DNA of 49,918 nucleotides from Ga0074130 sp035492055 (lineage in GTDB: Bacteria; Pseudomonadota; Gammaproteobacteria; Burkholderiales; Rhodocyclaceae), in the NCBI GenBank assembly GCA_035492055.1, contig DATJJR010000003.1:1-49918 (forward strand). The letters run 5' to 3'. Positions within the stretch are counted from its first letter, which is position 1. Each line of letters begins with the position of its first letter. This document shows, in pieces, positions 1 through 8,242 of this stretch. Under the pieces are notes generated by a model that saw nothing but the letters and a program-made list of their open reading frames with translations, was not told the DNA's origin and searched no databases. The position numbers were made by a program, and so were the translations under genes.

Positions 1-1380
1 GGTGACGGCATGCGGCTCAACACTCGCCAATTCACAATGCTGCGCCAATTGGCGCGCCATCCCGAGCAGCTTGAGTCCCGCACAGATGCCGTGCCAGTCG
101 TGGCCGCCAGAAGACACGGTGGCCGTTGCTCGCGGCATTTCGGCATAAGGCTCACCCCGCGACTCGACCCGTGCATTCATCCTGGTTTCAGGTTGGACGG
201 GCGATTCGACCGGAGTCACCACAGGTGCCGGTGCACTTTTTTTCACCGAAGGTGCAAGCGTTGGTGCACGCAATGGCGCGGCACGCTTCGGCGCCTCAGT
301 TTCCGGCCGGAAAGCCACAAGACGCATCAGCGTCATGGTGAAACCGGCGTATTCGTCGGGTGCAAGCCTCAGATCATCTCGGCCATGAATGGCAATCTGG
401 TAGCACAGCTGCAGAAACTCGGGATCAAACGCCGCGGCGTATTTTTCGAGGCGTGCACGCTCGGTCGGATCAGTCAGGGCATCAGGCGCCATTTGCGCCA
501 GCGCGATGCGATGGAACAACGTCGCCAACTCCTGCAAAGCCGCCTCGAACGACAAGCTGCGCGTCGCCATCTGGTCTGCCACGCCGATGAGTGCATGAAT
601 ATCGAATGCGGCCAGGCCGTCGAGCAAGGCAAACAGATAATCGTCGCCGACTGTGCCCAACATGTCGCGCACGCCGGCTTCCTTCACTTCGCCAGCACCG
701 TGAGCAATCGCCTGATCAAGCAAGGAGAGCGAATCGCGCATCGAACCGTTGGCAGCGCGGGCAAGCTGGCGCAAAGCAGGTTCTTCGAAAGCGATACCTT
801 CCTGCGTCAGTACATTGGAGAGATGCGACACGATGTGATGCTGCGGCATCTGTTTGAGGTTGAACTGCAGGCAGCGACTCAGCACCGTGACCGGAATTTT
901 CTGCGGATCAGTCGTCGCCAGAATGAACTTGACGTGCTCCGGCGGCTCCTCCAGCGTCTTCAGCATCGCGTTGAAAGCGTGACCAGAGAGCTGATGGACT
1001 TCGTCGATGACGTAGACCTTGTAGCGACCGCGCGTCGGCGCATAAGTTGCACGCTCAAGCAGTTGCGTCATGTCCTCGACGCCGCGATTCGAGGCAGCAT
1101 CAAGTTCGATGTAGTCGATGAAGCGGCCACCGTCGATTTCAGTACAACTGGAACAGACACCACAAGGCTCGGCTGTCAGGCCGGTCTCGCAATTGAGCGC
1201 CTTGGCCATGATGCGGGCAATGGTCGTCTTGCCGACGCCGCGCGTGCCTGTAAACAAATAAGCGTGGTGGAGACGCTGCTGGGTCAGTGCATGCGTGAGC
1301 GCCTTGACCACATGTTCCTGTCCCACCAGCGTGGCGAACGATTTGGGGCGCCATTTGCGCGCCAAAACCTGATAGCTCAT
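1..1380 (-). CDS. dnaX: DNA polymerase III subunit gamma/tau, C-terminus cut by window edge
   Basis: Clamp-loader ATPase that opens and loads the sliding clamp and, as tau, ties the core polymerases together. The start ATG is at 1380 and the frame is open to base 1, giving 460 codons, so the 3' end lies outside the window. The AAA+ domain is clear: Walker A GTRGVGKTT with Lys51, four zinc-ligand cysteines at about 64, 73, 76 and 79, a Walker B-like region near residue 125 (VIDEVHQL), and the sensor region around ATTDPQKIP. From about residue 365 the sequence becomes a Pro/Ala-rich linker typical of the gamma/tau boundary. An A7 run and hairpin at that boundary are listed separately. The SRP RNA gene lies just upstream on the same strand, a common arrangement in this group. 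Identification is essentially certain. Confidence 0.97.
   Translation of the reverse strand, partial: MSYQVLARKWRPKSFATLVGQEHVVKALTHALTQQRLHHAYLFTGTRGVGKTTIARIMAKALNCETGLTAEPCGVCSSCTEIDGGRFIDYIELDAASNRGVEDMTQLLERATYAPTRGRYKVYVIDEVHQLSGHAFNAMLKTLEEPPEHVKFILATTDPQKIPVTVLSRCLQFNLKQMPQHHIVSHLSNVLTQEGIAFEEPALRQLARAANGSMRDSLSLLDQAIAHGAGEVKEAGVRDMLGTVGDDYLFALLDGLAAFDIHALIGVADQMATRSLSFEAALQELATLFHRIALAQMAPDALTDPTERARLEKYAAAFDPEFLQLCYQIAIHGRDDLRLAPDEYAGFTMTLMRLVAFRPETEAPKRAAPLRAPTLAPSVKKSAPAPVVTPVESPVQPETRMNARVESRGEPYAEMPRATATVSSGGHDWHGICAGLKLLGMARQLAQHCELASVEPHAVT
209..243 (-). promoter_or_regulatory. candidate dnaX slippage site: A7 run followed by hairpin
   Basis: On the coding (minus) strand seven A residues (243 to 237) are followed by G at 236. 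A stem-loop then spans 232-209: ACCGG (232-228) pairs with CCGGT (213-209), and CACC (227-224) pairs with GGTG (220-217) around a TGT loop, leaving an ACT bulge. The run falls at codons 380-382, where the AAA+/collar domains give way to the proline-rich linker. A -1 shift stops after 16 further codons, and a +1 shift stops after about seven. This resembles the gamma-producing site of other dnaX genes. However, the zero frame reads GTG AAA AAA AGT, which is not the canonical phase for tandem -1 slippage, so transcriptional slippage or chance remain possible. Confidence 0.4.
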
Positions 1381-1422
1381 GGGCGGATATATCAGCGAAA
1401 AAGCAGCGAGAAAGAATTCGGG

Positions 1423-1522
1423 GTGGCGAGCCTAACCCCCGGCACTTGCGGGAATTGGCTGTGGCTGCTGCCTTCCGGCCCTGACCAGGTTGACCACTCC
1501 GCAATGCGGGGAGACCCGCCAC
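1423..1522 (-). ncRNA. ffs: signal recognition particle RNA (4.5S type)
   Basis: The minus strand carries the highly conserved apical core GGTCAGGGCCGGAAGGCAGC, which includes the Ffh-binding GGAA tetraloop and the symmetric loop. The flanks fold back on each other: GTGGCG at 1522-1517 pairs with CGCCAC at 1428-1423, with further pairing of the GGGTCTCCCCGC and GCCGGGGGTT arms. The length of about 100 nt fits the short bacterial SRP RNA without an Alu domain. The RNA pairs with Ffh to target nascent membrane proteins. It sits 42 bases upstream of dnaX on the same strand. The ends are set by the terminal pairing and may be off by a few bases. Confidence 0.95.
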
Positions 1523-1560
1523 GTCGAATTCTAACAGAGATGCCCGCCCCAAATACTTAT
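1523..1560 (-). promoter_or_regulatory. probable promoter of ffs (possibly also dnaX)
   Basis: Reading the minus strand, TAGAAT (1533-1528) matches five of six bases of a sigma-70 -10 element. It lies five bases before the predicted 5' end of the SRP RNA at 1522. No good -35 element is seen at 17 bases; TATTTG at about 16 bases is the nearest candidate. The -10 call rests on its position relative to the RNA end. Confidence 0.5.
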
Positions 1561-1577
1561 CAACTACTCCCTATCCA

Positions 1578-2615
1578 CTAGAGCGGCGGCATATCGAGAA
1601 TCACATCCAGGCCCCGGCCATTCAAGCCAACTTGCCACGACAACTTGCCATTGAGTTGCTGAGCAAGGCTCTGCACCAAGGTTAGCCCAAGCGTCTTGCC
1701 CTCGAGGGGATTTTGCCCCTGTGCAAGCCCAACGCCATTGTCTGCAACGGAAAGGCGCAGCCCTGCCTCCGTTTTCGCCAGCAATACACGCACATCGCCG
1801 GAACCGCCATCGGCAAAGCCGTGTTTGAGGCAATTTGAAATCAGTTCGGTCAGTAGCAAGCCGAGCGGGACCGCACGGTCAATGCCGATGTTCACCCCCA
1901 CGATGTCCTGTGTCAGTTTGACCATACCTTGCGGGGCTCGCCGGCCATACGCATCCATCAATTGCCGAAACAGACCGTCAACGTAGTCAGGAAAGAAGAT
2001 GCGCTCAAGATTGTCCGATTGATAGAGTTTTTCGTGCACCAGCGCCATCGCTCTGACACGTTGCACGCTTTCCAGCATCACGTTTCTCGCCAATCCATCA
2101 GGCAAATTACGGCTGCGCAAGCTCAACAGGCTTTGAATGACCTGGAGATTGTTCTTGACACGATGGTAGACCTCACGCAACAGCACCTCCTTTTCATCCA
2201 GCGCTGCCTTGATGTAAGCCTCATGAGCTTTGCGCTCGGTCAGATCGGTCACAGAGCCAAGAACAAAAATACCGGCTTCGGTCTGTACCGGGTTCAATGA
2301 AATCTCAGCCGGGAATTGACTGCCATCCTTGTGCTGGGCATGTAGGTCGCGACCGCGCGCCATCATGTGCACCTTGGGCCGCTCAAGATAACCTTTGCGC
2401 AGATGGGGATGACCTTCGCGATACTGAAGCGGCATCAGTATTTCAATGGGTTGGTTGACCAATTCATCACGGCTGTAGCCGAACAGACGTTCTGTTTCGG
2501 CATTCACTGCAACGATCATGCCGGCCTCATCGACCATGAGCATGGCGGTCGGCGCGGACTCAACGCCGTGTTGCAGCCAAGCTTCCAGCCGACGCTTCTC
2601 CTTGGCATCGCTCAT
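1578..2615 (-). CDS. PAS-domain sensor histidine kinase (HisKA_2 type)
   Basis: Cytoplasmic sensor kinase of 345 residues with no membrane segment. A PAS domain covers about residues 18-128, ending in the usual TDLTERK motif. A HisKA_2 dimerisation region follows, with the phospho-acceptor His151 in EVYHRVKNNLQ, then an HATPase domain with N261 (ELISNCLKHG), the G1 box DNGVG at 292-296 and a GLTLV box near 310. The ATG at 2615 is chosen because GGGGGAAGGGG lies directly in front of it and the PAS fold starts just after. The frame is open further upstream (to 2915), but only as an overlap with the neighbouring gene. It is 25 bases downstream of the receiver-GGDEF-EAL gene, so the two are probably one operon and partners. 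The signal is unknown. Confidence 0.88.
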   Translation of the reverse strand: MSDAKEKRRLEAWLQHGVESAPTAMLMVDEAGMIVAVNAETERLFGYSRDELVNQPIEILMPLQYREGHPHLRKGYLERPKVHMMARGRDLHAQHKDGSQFPAEISLNPVQTEAGIFVLGSVTDLTERKAHEAYIKAALDEKEVLLREVYHRVKNNLQVIQSLLSLRSRNLPDGLARNVMLESVQRVRAMALVHEKLYQSDNLERIFFPDYVDGLFRQLMDAYGRRAPQGMVKLTQDIVGVNIGIDRAVPLGLLLTELISNCLKHGFADGGSGDVRVLLAKTEAGLRLSVADNGVGLAQGQNPLEGKTLGLTLVQSLAQQLNGKLSWQVGLNGRGLDVILDMPPL

Positions 2616-2640
2616 GTCCCCTTCCCCCAATGAAGGTGAA

Positions 2641-4707
2641 TCAATTGTCTGTAGAAGGAAGCTCAAGCGCCCGCACGATATGCACGGGCATCGCTTCCAC
2701 GGCCAGAGGTCGACTGAAGAAAAATCCCTGCGCGTAATCGCACCCGGCTTCCCGCAGATAGTCGGCCTGGGCTCGTGTCTCGACACCTTCGGCCACCACC
2801 GCAATGCCGAGCGCATGCGCCATGGCAATCGTGGTCGACACAATCGTCGAACTGTTGGCGCTGGTCTCCAGATCGGAAACAAAGGCCTTGTCGATCTTGA
2901 GATTGGCCGGCGCATAGCGTTTCAAGTACAGCAGCGATGAATAGCCCGTGCCGTAGTCGTCGATCGATACGCTCGCACCCAGCTTGCGAATCTCGTTGAC
3001 ACGCTCGATCTGCCGATCGTTGCCATTCAGCATGATGCCTTCGGTCAACTCAAGGCATAGCCGTTCTGGCGAAAGACCGGACGCACGTAAAGTTGCACTC
3101 ACATCGGCAACAAAAGCATCGTTGTCGAACTGCAAGGCCGAGCAGTTGACGTGAATACCGAGTGGTACCGACCAGCTTGCGGCAAAACGACATGCTTCAC
3201 GCAGTACCCAAAGGCCGATATCGCCTATCAGGCCAATGCTTTCCGCAATCGGAACAAAGAGATCCGGCACCATCAAATTGCCTTCACTGCGCCAGCGCAG
3301 CAATGCTTCAAATGCAACCGGTGTCTCGGTTTTCAAATCAACAATGGGCTGGTACTCGATGTAAAACTCGCTGTTACCCAGCGCCTGTCGCAATCGATGT
3401 TCTATGTCCATGCGTTCCCACGCATGGAACGCAAAAGAGGGTTTGAAGAACCTGATGCAATTGCGGCCCTCTGCCTTGGCGGCATAAAGCGCCGTGTCCG
3501 CACGCTGCATCAGGCCACTGATATCGTCGCCGTCATCCGGATAAAGACTGATACCCATGCTGACCGTACACACCACTTCGCGGCCATCCAGCCGTACCGG
3601 CTGCTCGAGCACGCCGGCCACTTTTTGCGTCGCGACCAATACATCGTCGTCATCGTCGACCAGCGTCAGCGCCAGCACAAACTCGTCGCCCCCGATACGC
3701 GCAAGCAAATCGCTTTCACGCACACATCCTTGCAAACGTGCTGCCATGGCCTTGAGCAATTCGTCGCCGCAGGCATGGCCGAAATTGTCGTTCACGTGCT
3801 TGAAGTTATCGATGTCGATGAACACCAGCGCGAAACGCTTCCGCGTACGACGCGTCGAGGCAAGCAACTGTTCAATTTGCTGATGCAGACGTACACGATT
3901 GCCGATACCCGTCAGCGGATCGTAATAGGCCAGGCGTGTCAGTTGACGCTCCGCGCTCTTGCGTTCAGTCAAATCCTGAATATGGTAGAGATACCCTTCG
4001 TCGCCGCGATCATCCCGCACCATCGCAGCACTCACGAGCGTCCACAAGGTTTCTGGCTGGTGGCGATGGCGATAGCGCTTCTCGAACTGCACCACTTTCT
4101 TGCCATGGTCGAGCTCGCTCAGCGCAGCCGTTTCCAAATCGGCATCGTCTGGATGATCAAGAATATCCGACGGAGCCGACACATCTGACACATCGGTTTC
4201 ATAACCCAGCATGTTGTAGAACGCCGGATTCGCATCCAGATAACGCTTGCGCTTGTCCATCAATACAATGCCGAGCGGCGCACTTTCGAAGATGCGCCGG
4301 AAGCGCTGCTCGCTCTCGCGCAAGCGGCGCTCCATGCGTGCCTTGTACAACGCCACTTCTATCGTTGCATGCAGCTCATGTGCCTGAAACGGCTTTGTCA
4401 GATAGCCGAACGGCTCGGCCCGCGCAGCTTTCTTCACCGTATCCTGATCGCTGAATGAAGTCAGGAAAACAACAGGGATCTGATGATCCCGTGCCAGTCT
4501 GTCCGCCGCATCGATGCCTGACATGCTGCCTTTCAGCGAGATGTCCATGAGCGTCAAGGACGGCATGGTGTTTTCGGCCAGGGCAATCGCATCGGCACCA
4601 CTTTCGGCGATACCGGCGACGTCATAGCCCATTTCTTCGAGATGTTGCCGCAGATCCAGAGCAACAATCGCCTCGTCTTCGACAATCAGAATGTTCGCAG
4701 CCTGCAA
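2641..4707 (-). CDS. response regulator with PAS, GGDEF and EAL domains (c-di-GMP turnover)
   Basis: A 688-residue protein. It has a receiver domain at residues 1-120 (acidic DE at 11-12, phospho-acceptor Asp55 in LMDIS, Lys105 in LTKPF), PAS at about 130-250, GGDEF at 255-420 and EAL at 430-680. The cyclase signature is an intact GGDEF (339-343) preceded by an RxxD inhibitory site (RESD, 330-333). The phosphodiesterase half keeps EALLR (467-471), the ELTEG and DDYGTGYSSL motifs, KIDKAF, VAEGVET and QGFFFSRP, so both activities look possible; which one dominates cannot be told. The start ATG at 4707 follows a GGAG site. The paired kinase downstream probably phosphorylates Asp55. Domain assignment is very secure, direction of c-di-GMP change is not. 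Confidence 0.92.
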   Translation of the reverse strand: MQAANILIVEDEAIVALDLRQHLEEMGYDVAGIAESGADAIALAENTMPSLTLMDISLKGSMSGIDAADRLARDHQIPVVFLTSFSDQDTVKKAARAEPFGYLTKPFQAHELHATIEVALYKARMERRLRESEQRFRRIFESAPLGIVLMDKRKRYLDANPAFYNMLGYETDVSDVSAPSDILDHPDDADLETAALSELDHGKKVVQFEKRYRHRHQPETLWTLVSAAMVRDDRGDEGYLYHIQDLTERKSAERQLTRLAYYDPLTGIGNRVRLHQQIEQLLASTRRTRKRFALVFIDIDNFKHVNDNFGHACGDELLKAMAARLQGCVRESDLLARIGGDEFVLALTLVDDDDDVLVATQKVAGVLEQPVRLDGREVVCTVSMGISLYPDDGDDISGLMQRADTALYAAKAEGRNCIRFFKPSFAFHAWERMDIEHRLRQALGNSEFYIEYQPIVDLKTETPVAFEALLRWRSEGNLMVPDLFVPIAESIGLIGDIGLWVLREACRFAASWSVPLGIHVNCSALQFDNDAFVADVSATLRASGLSPERLCLELTEGIMLNGNDRQIERVNEIRKLGASVSIDDYGTGYSSLLYLKRYAPANLKIDKAFVSDLETSANSSTIVSTTIAMAHALGIAVVAEGVETRAQADYLREAGCDYAQGFFFSRPLAVEAMPVHIVRALELPSTDN

Positions 4708-4911
4708 GGCGGATCTCCTTCGCTGTCGGTTCTAACAAACGTCAGATGGCCTGATTCAGCCGGAAATATCAACCAGACATACAGTTATTCATTAAAGCAT
4801 TTGACAGGATAAATGCCACTCCGGCATGCACACCCACACATGCCGTCGCAATATGTCATTGTGATGTTGAACCTGAGTTCAGACGACCGCAAGCGCTTGC
4901 AAAATCTTGAT

Positions 4912-5772
4912 TCAAGCCGCCAGAAAATTCCTGACAATCGAAATCTGCATCGCATCCATCAATGTCGGCGCATGCCCGACATTTTGAATTTCGACCAAAG
5001 TTGCGTGCGGCCCTCGCCGTGTCATGGCAGCGGCGATATCAGGCGTCAGCAAATCGGACTGTGCGCCGCGCAGCACCAAGGTGGGGCAACGAATCATGTC
5101 GTAGAAAGGCCAGAGGTTGAAATCCATGCCTGTGGCGAGCGCCATCGAGAAATTGTCGGCAATCGCGGGATCGTAACGCAGCCGATAACTACCATCGCTA
5201 TCACGCATGACGGCATGTCGAGTCAATTGAAGCCAACCCGCCTCGGTGTGTTCGCCAAAGCTCGCATAGATGCGGCGCATGTAATTTTCCGCGGCCGCCA
5301 TGTCATCGAAGCGTGGTGATTTACCAATGTACTGATCGACTCGGCCAAGGAATTCACGCGTCAGCACCGGCCCGATATCGTTGAGCACCAATTTACGAAT
5401 TGACGTCAGCGCCTGTGAAGCGAGTCCCATTCCGATCAAGCCGCCCATAGACGTGCCGAGCCAAAACAGTTCGCGCGGCGCAATCGTGGCAATCAGCGTC
5501 AGCATGTCGGCGCAGTATTGCGGAAGCGTGTACAAGGAACCGTTGGGCAACCAGTCACTGCGCCCACGTCCGACCACGTCCGGGCAAATCACGCGGTATT
5601 CGTCGCACAAGGCCTTTGCCAGTTCATCGAAGTCACGTCCGACCCGCGTCAGGCTATGCGCACAAATCAGCACGCACGGATTCGCCGCGTCGCCCCATTC
5701 CGTCCAGGCCATGCGATGCGTACCGCCGGGGTGCAGGCATACGACGCTGCCTTCGCGCATGTCTCGTTTCAT
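4912..5772 (-). CDS. alpha/beta hydrolase
   Basis: A single-domain alpha/beta hydrolase fold protein of about 286 residues without a signal peptide. The nucleophile elbow GTSMGG, an acid candidate in LRGAQSDLLTPD and the C-terminal histidine in NVGHAPTL form a complete Ser-Asp-His triad. An oxyanion-type segment (AHSLTRVGRDFDELA) and the DVVGRGRSD loop are also typical. The substrate is not predictable; esterase, lactonase or C-C hydrolase are all possible. The start is uncertain. I use ATG at 5772, but a TTG at 5790 overlaps the comEC stop codon in a TTGA arrangement and would add six residues. Either way the gene follows comEC immediately and is probably translated from the same message. 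Confidence 0.82.
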   Translation of the reverse strand: MKRDMREGSVVCLHPGGTHRMAWTEWGDAANPCVLICAHSLTRVGRDFDELAKALCDEYRVICPDVVGRGRSDWLPNGSLYTLPQYCADMLTLIATIAPRELFWLGTSMGGLIGMGLASQALTSIRKLVLNDIGPVLTREFLGRVDQYIGKSPRFDDMAAAENYMRRIYASFGEHTEAGWLQLTRHAVMRDSDGSYRLRYDPAIADNFSMALATGMDFNLWPFYDMIRCPTLVLRGAQSDLLTPDIAAAMTRRGPHATLVEIQNVGHAPTLMDAMQISIVRNFLAA

Positions 5773-5786
5773 TTCATCACGCTCGT

Positions 5787-8117
5787 TCAATCACTGGCAT
5801 GCCAATAGCGTCCATTCGCGGAACGTGCATCGGCCACGTCGATTCCGTCGTCACTGTAGCGTACGGTCAGCGCACCGTTGCGGTCAGTACGGTAAATCTT
5901 CGTGCTGACATAACGCGCCATGACATCTGGATGCGGATGTCGGTAACGATTGCGATGTCCGACGGGCACGATGACATGCGCTGCGTCAACCGCAGCCACG
6001 AACTGCGGCGTCGAGGAGGTTTTACTGCCGTGATGCGGCACCAGCAACACGTCGGACTTCAATGCATCGGCATTTTCTGCAAGCAGCTTTGCTTCGTCCC
6101 TGGCCTCGATATCCGAGCTCAGCAGCATGCTGCCGTGACGACTCACAAGCTTCAGGACACAACTCATATTGTTGGTCTTGGCGTTCATCTTGTCGTAATC
6201 ACCGACTGCAGGATGCAGCACTGCGAAATTTACGCCATCCCATTCCCACGCATCGCCGGCAATGCAGGCGCGCTGTGTTACCGGTAGTGCCGCCAGTCGA
6301 TTCTCGAACGGTACCGAAGTCAGAAGTTCGCCGACGTGCACGCCATCGACAACTGATTCCGCGCCGCCCGAATGGTCGCTGTCTGCATGAGACACCACCA
6401 AAGTGTCGAGCGCCGATACGCCACTCGCACGCAAATACGGCAGGATGATGCGCGTGCCGCTGTCGGACTCCTCCGAATATGCAGGCCCCGTGTCAAACAA
6501 GAGATCATGCGTTGCCGTTTGCACGTGCACCGCGAGGCCTTGCCCGACGTCGAGCGTAGTCACGTGCATCTCGCCCTCGGCCGGACGCAGTGGTAACCAC
6601 ACCAGCAAAGCTGCCAGAGGAATCGTACCGAGCCACCGCGACGGTAAACCGCGCGGCAACAACAGCCACAGCACACCGAGCATCGCCAGCACGGTGAGCG
6701 CAAATGGCGCTTCAGCCTGCTGCCATACGCCCCAAGGCAAGGCGGCCAGTGCATCGATGAAACGCATCAGCAAACTCACCAAGGCATGTGCAGGCTGCAA
6801 CAAAAACGTCAGCCCCGGCACAGCCGCCAACAACACGAGTGGCGTGATGGCAAAGCTCACAACCGGAATGGCTACGGCATTTGCCAACGGCGAAACCAGA
6901 GAAAACTGGTGGAACAACAACAGTAAGGCCGGCAAAAGCCCGATGCTCATCGCCCATTGCGAACGTCCCCATTGCCGCAGCCAATGCGCATCGCCGATAC
7001 GGCCGCTACCGATATAGAACAGCAGGGCAACGGCACCAAACGACAACCAGAAACCCGGTGCAAGAACACACCACGGATCAGCCACCATCACAAGAAGCAA
7101 CGCGAGCGTCAAGGCATGACGAGGCGCGATATTGCGTTTCGACCAGAGCGCAACAGCCACCACCGCCAGCATGTAGAGCGTACGTTGCGCCGGTACGGCA
7201 AAACCAGCCAAGAGACAATAAAACAACGCTGCAAGAAAACCGATGAAGACCGCTGCACGCTGTGCCGGCAAATACAGCATCAGGTACCGCGAACGACGCC
7301 ACAGAAAGCTCACGAGCGCATGCACCAGACCCGCCAGCAAAGTGACGTGCAGGCCGGAAATTGAAATCAGGTGAGTAATGCCGGTCCGCGCAAAAACATC
7401 CCATTGATTGCGTGGCACGGCTTGTTGATCCCCAATCGCAAGCGCCACCAGCACACCGGCATAAGGCGAATCCGGCAAGGTGCGCTCGAAGCGCTGACGA
7501 ATTTCCTGGCGTGCCCGTTCAACCCAATGACCGCTCGACGGTGCCAGTTGAACCGCATCTGCATTTGCTCTCACATAACCGGTGGCACGAATGCCGCGCT
7601 GGAAAAGCCAGCCTTCGTAGTCAAAGCCGTAGGGATTGAGATTGCCATGCGGCCGCTTCAGGCGTACCGTGAATTGCCAGCGCTCACCGGCGTGCAGGGG
7701 CGGCACGGATGCGTTTTGCTCATCACGGAAACCGTGTTCGTACCACGCCAGCGAGACATGACGCGGAACATGCGACGAGCCGGATGCGACACTGTCGACA
7801 TCGAAATCGAAACGCCAGCCACGATCGATTTTCTGCGGCATGTCGGCAACCGTACCGACCAAAACAATATCTTCACCTTCAAGCGCTGCCGGCAAGACGT
7901 CGGCCAGGCGCATCTGCGCCAACCACCCGGCCCACGTCACACCTGCCAGACAGGCACATGCAAATAACATGCACGACCTCACCCATCCGCGTACACGGCA
8001 TGCAACGAATATCAGGCAGATCGCACCGATCGATATTTCGCCAGCATGTGCTGGCAACAATGCCTGATGATGCAGCCACACCAGCCCCATCAAGAAACCG
8101 AGCGCAATTGCAATCAT
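5787..8117 (-). CDS. comEC: DNA uptake channel protein ComEC/Rec2
   Basis: Inner-membrane competence protein, 776 residues, expected to carry single-stranded DNA into the cytoplasm. The N-terminal third has membrane segments and the soluble OB-like DUF4131 region. The middle is the polytopic competence domain, with the typical GITHLISISGLHV segment followed by many hydrophobic helices. The C-terminal part is a metallo-beta-lactamase domain with SHADSDH at 576-582 and PHHGS from 694, so the proposed nuclease metal ligands are kept. The length is normal for the family. The ATG at 8117 begins a hydrophobic helix. The downstream hydrolase overlaps or abuts its stop codon. Other competence genes are not in the window, so natural transformation cannot be inferred from this alone. 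Confidence 0.95.
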   Translation of the reverse strand: MIAIALGFLMGLVWLHHQALLPAHAGEISIGAICLIFVACRVRGWVRSCMLFACACLAGVTWAGWLAQMRLADVLPAALEGEDIVLVGTVADMPQKIDRGWRFDFDVDSVASGSSHVPRHVSLAWYEHGFRDEQNASVPPLHAGERWQFTVRLKRPHGNLNPYGFDYEGWLFQRGIRATGYVRANADAVQLAPSSGHWVERARQEIRQRFERTLPDSPYAGVLVALAIGDQQAVPRNQWDVFARTGITHLISISGLHVTLLAGLVHALVSFLWRRSRYLMLYLPAQRAAVFIGFLAALFYCLLAGFAVPAQRTLYMLAVVAVALWSKRNIAPRHALTLALLLVMVADPWCVLAPGFWLSFGAVALLFYIGSGRIGDAHWLRQWGRSQWAMSIGLLPALLLLFHQFSLVSPLANAVAIPVVSFAITPLVLLAAVPGLTFLLQPAHALVSLLMRFIDALAALPWGVWQQAEAPFALTVLAMLGVLWLLLPRGLPSRWLGTIPLAALLVWLPLRPAEGEMHVTTLDVGQGLAVHVQTATHDLLFDTGPAYSEESDSGTRIILPYLRASGVSALDTLVVSHADSDHSGGAESVVDGVHVGELLTSVPFENRLAALPVTQRACIAGDAWEWDGVNFAVLHPAVGDYDKMNAKTNNMSCVLKLVSRHGSMLLSSDIEARDEAKLLAENADALKSDVLLVPHHGSKTSSTPQFVAAVDAAHVIVPVGHRNRYRHPHPDVMARYVSTKIYRTDRNGALTVRYSDDGIDVADARSANGRYWHASD

Positions 8118-8242
8118 CGGTCAGCGATGACATTCATAGAGAAAATACTCACTTCCATTCGTGGACATCGAATCAGGCGATCACTAAACTTGCGTAATTC
8201 TGTTTTCGCATCATGTGTACTGTCAGCATAAGGAAAGCCGCC

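Noticed and set aside
209..243. Canonical in-phase A AAA AAG dnaX frameshift site
   Set aside because: The heptamer is present as bases, but the zero frame is offset by one, so the standard mechanism is not claimed; a weaker version is reported as a finding.
10..1581. Long plus-strand open frame of 523 codons
   Set aside because: It is the antisense shadow of dnaX and ffs; its translation has no family features and the opposite strand is a certain gene.
2616..2915. N-terminal extension of the PAS histidine kinase to 2915
   Set aside because: The extra 100 residues overlap the upstream gene and have no domain features, while a strong ribosome site precedes the ATG at 2615.
4889..4900. Palindrome GCAAGCGCTTGC after the hydrolase gene
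   Set aside because: No loop and no T run on the minus strand, so it is not a credible terminator; it may be chance.
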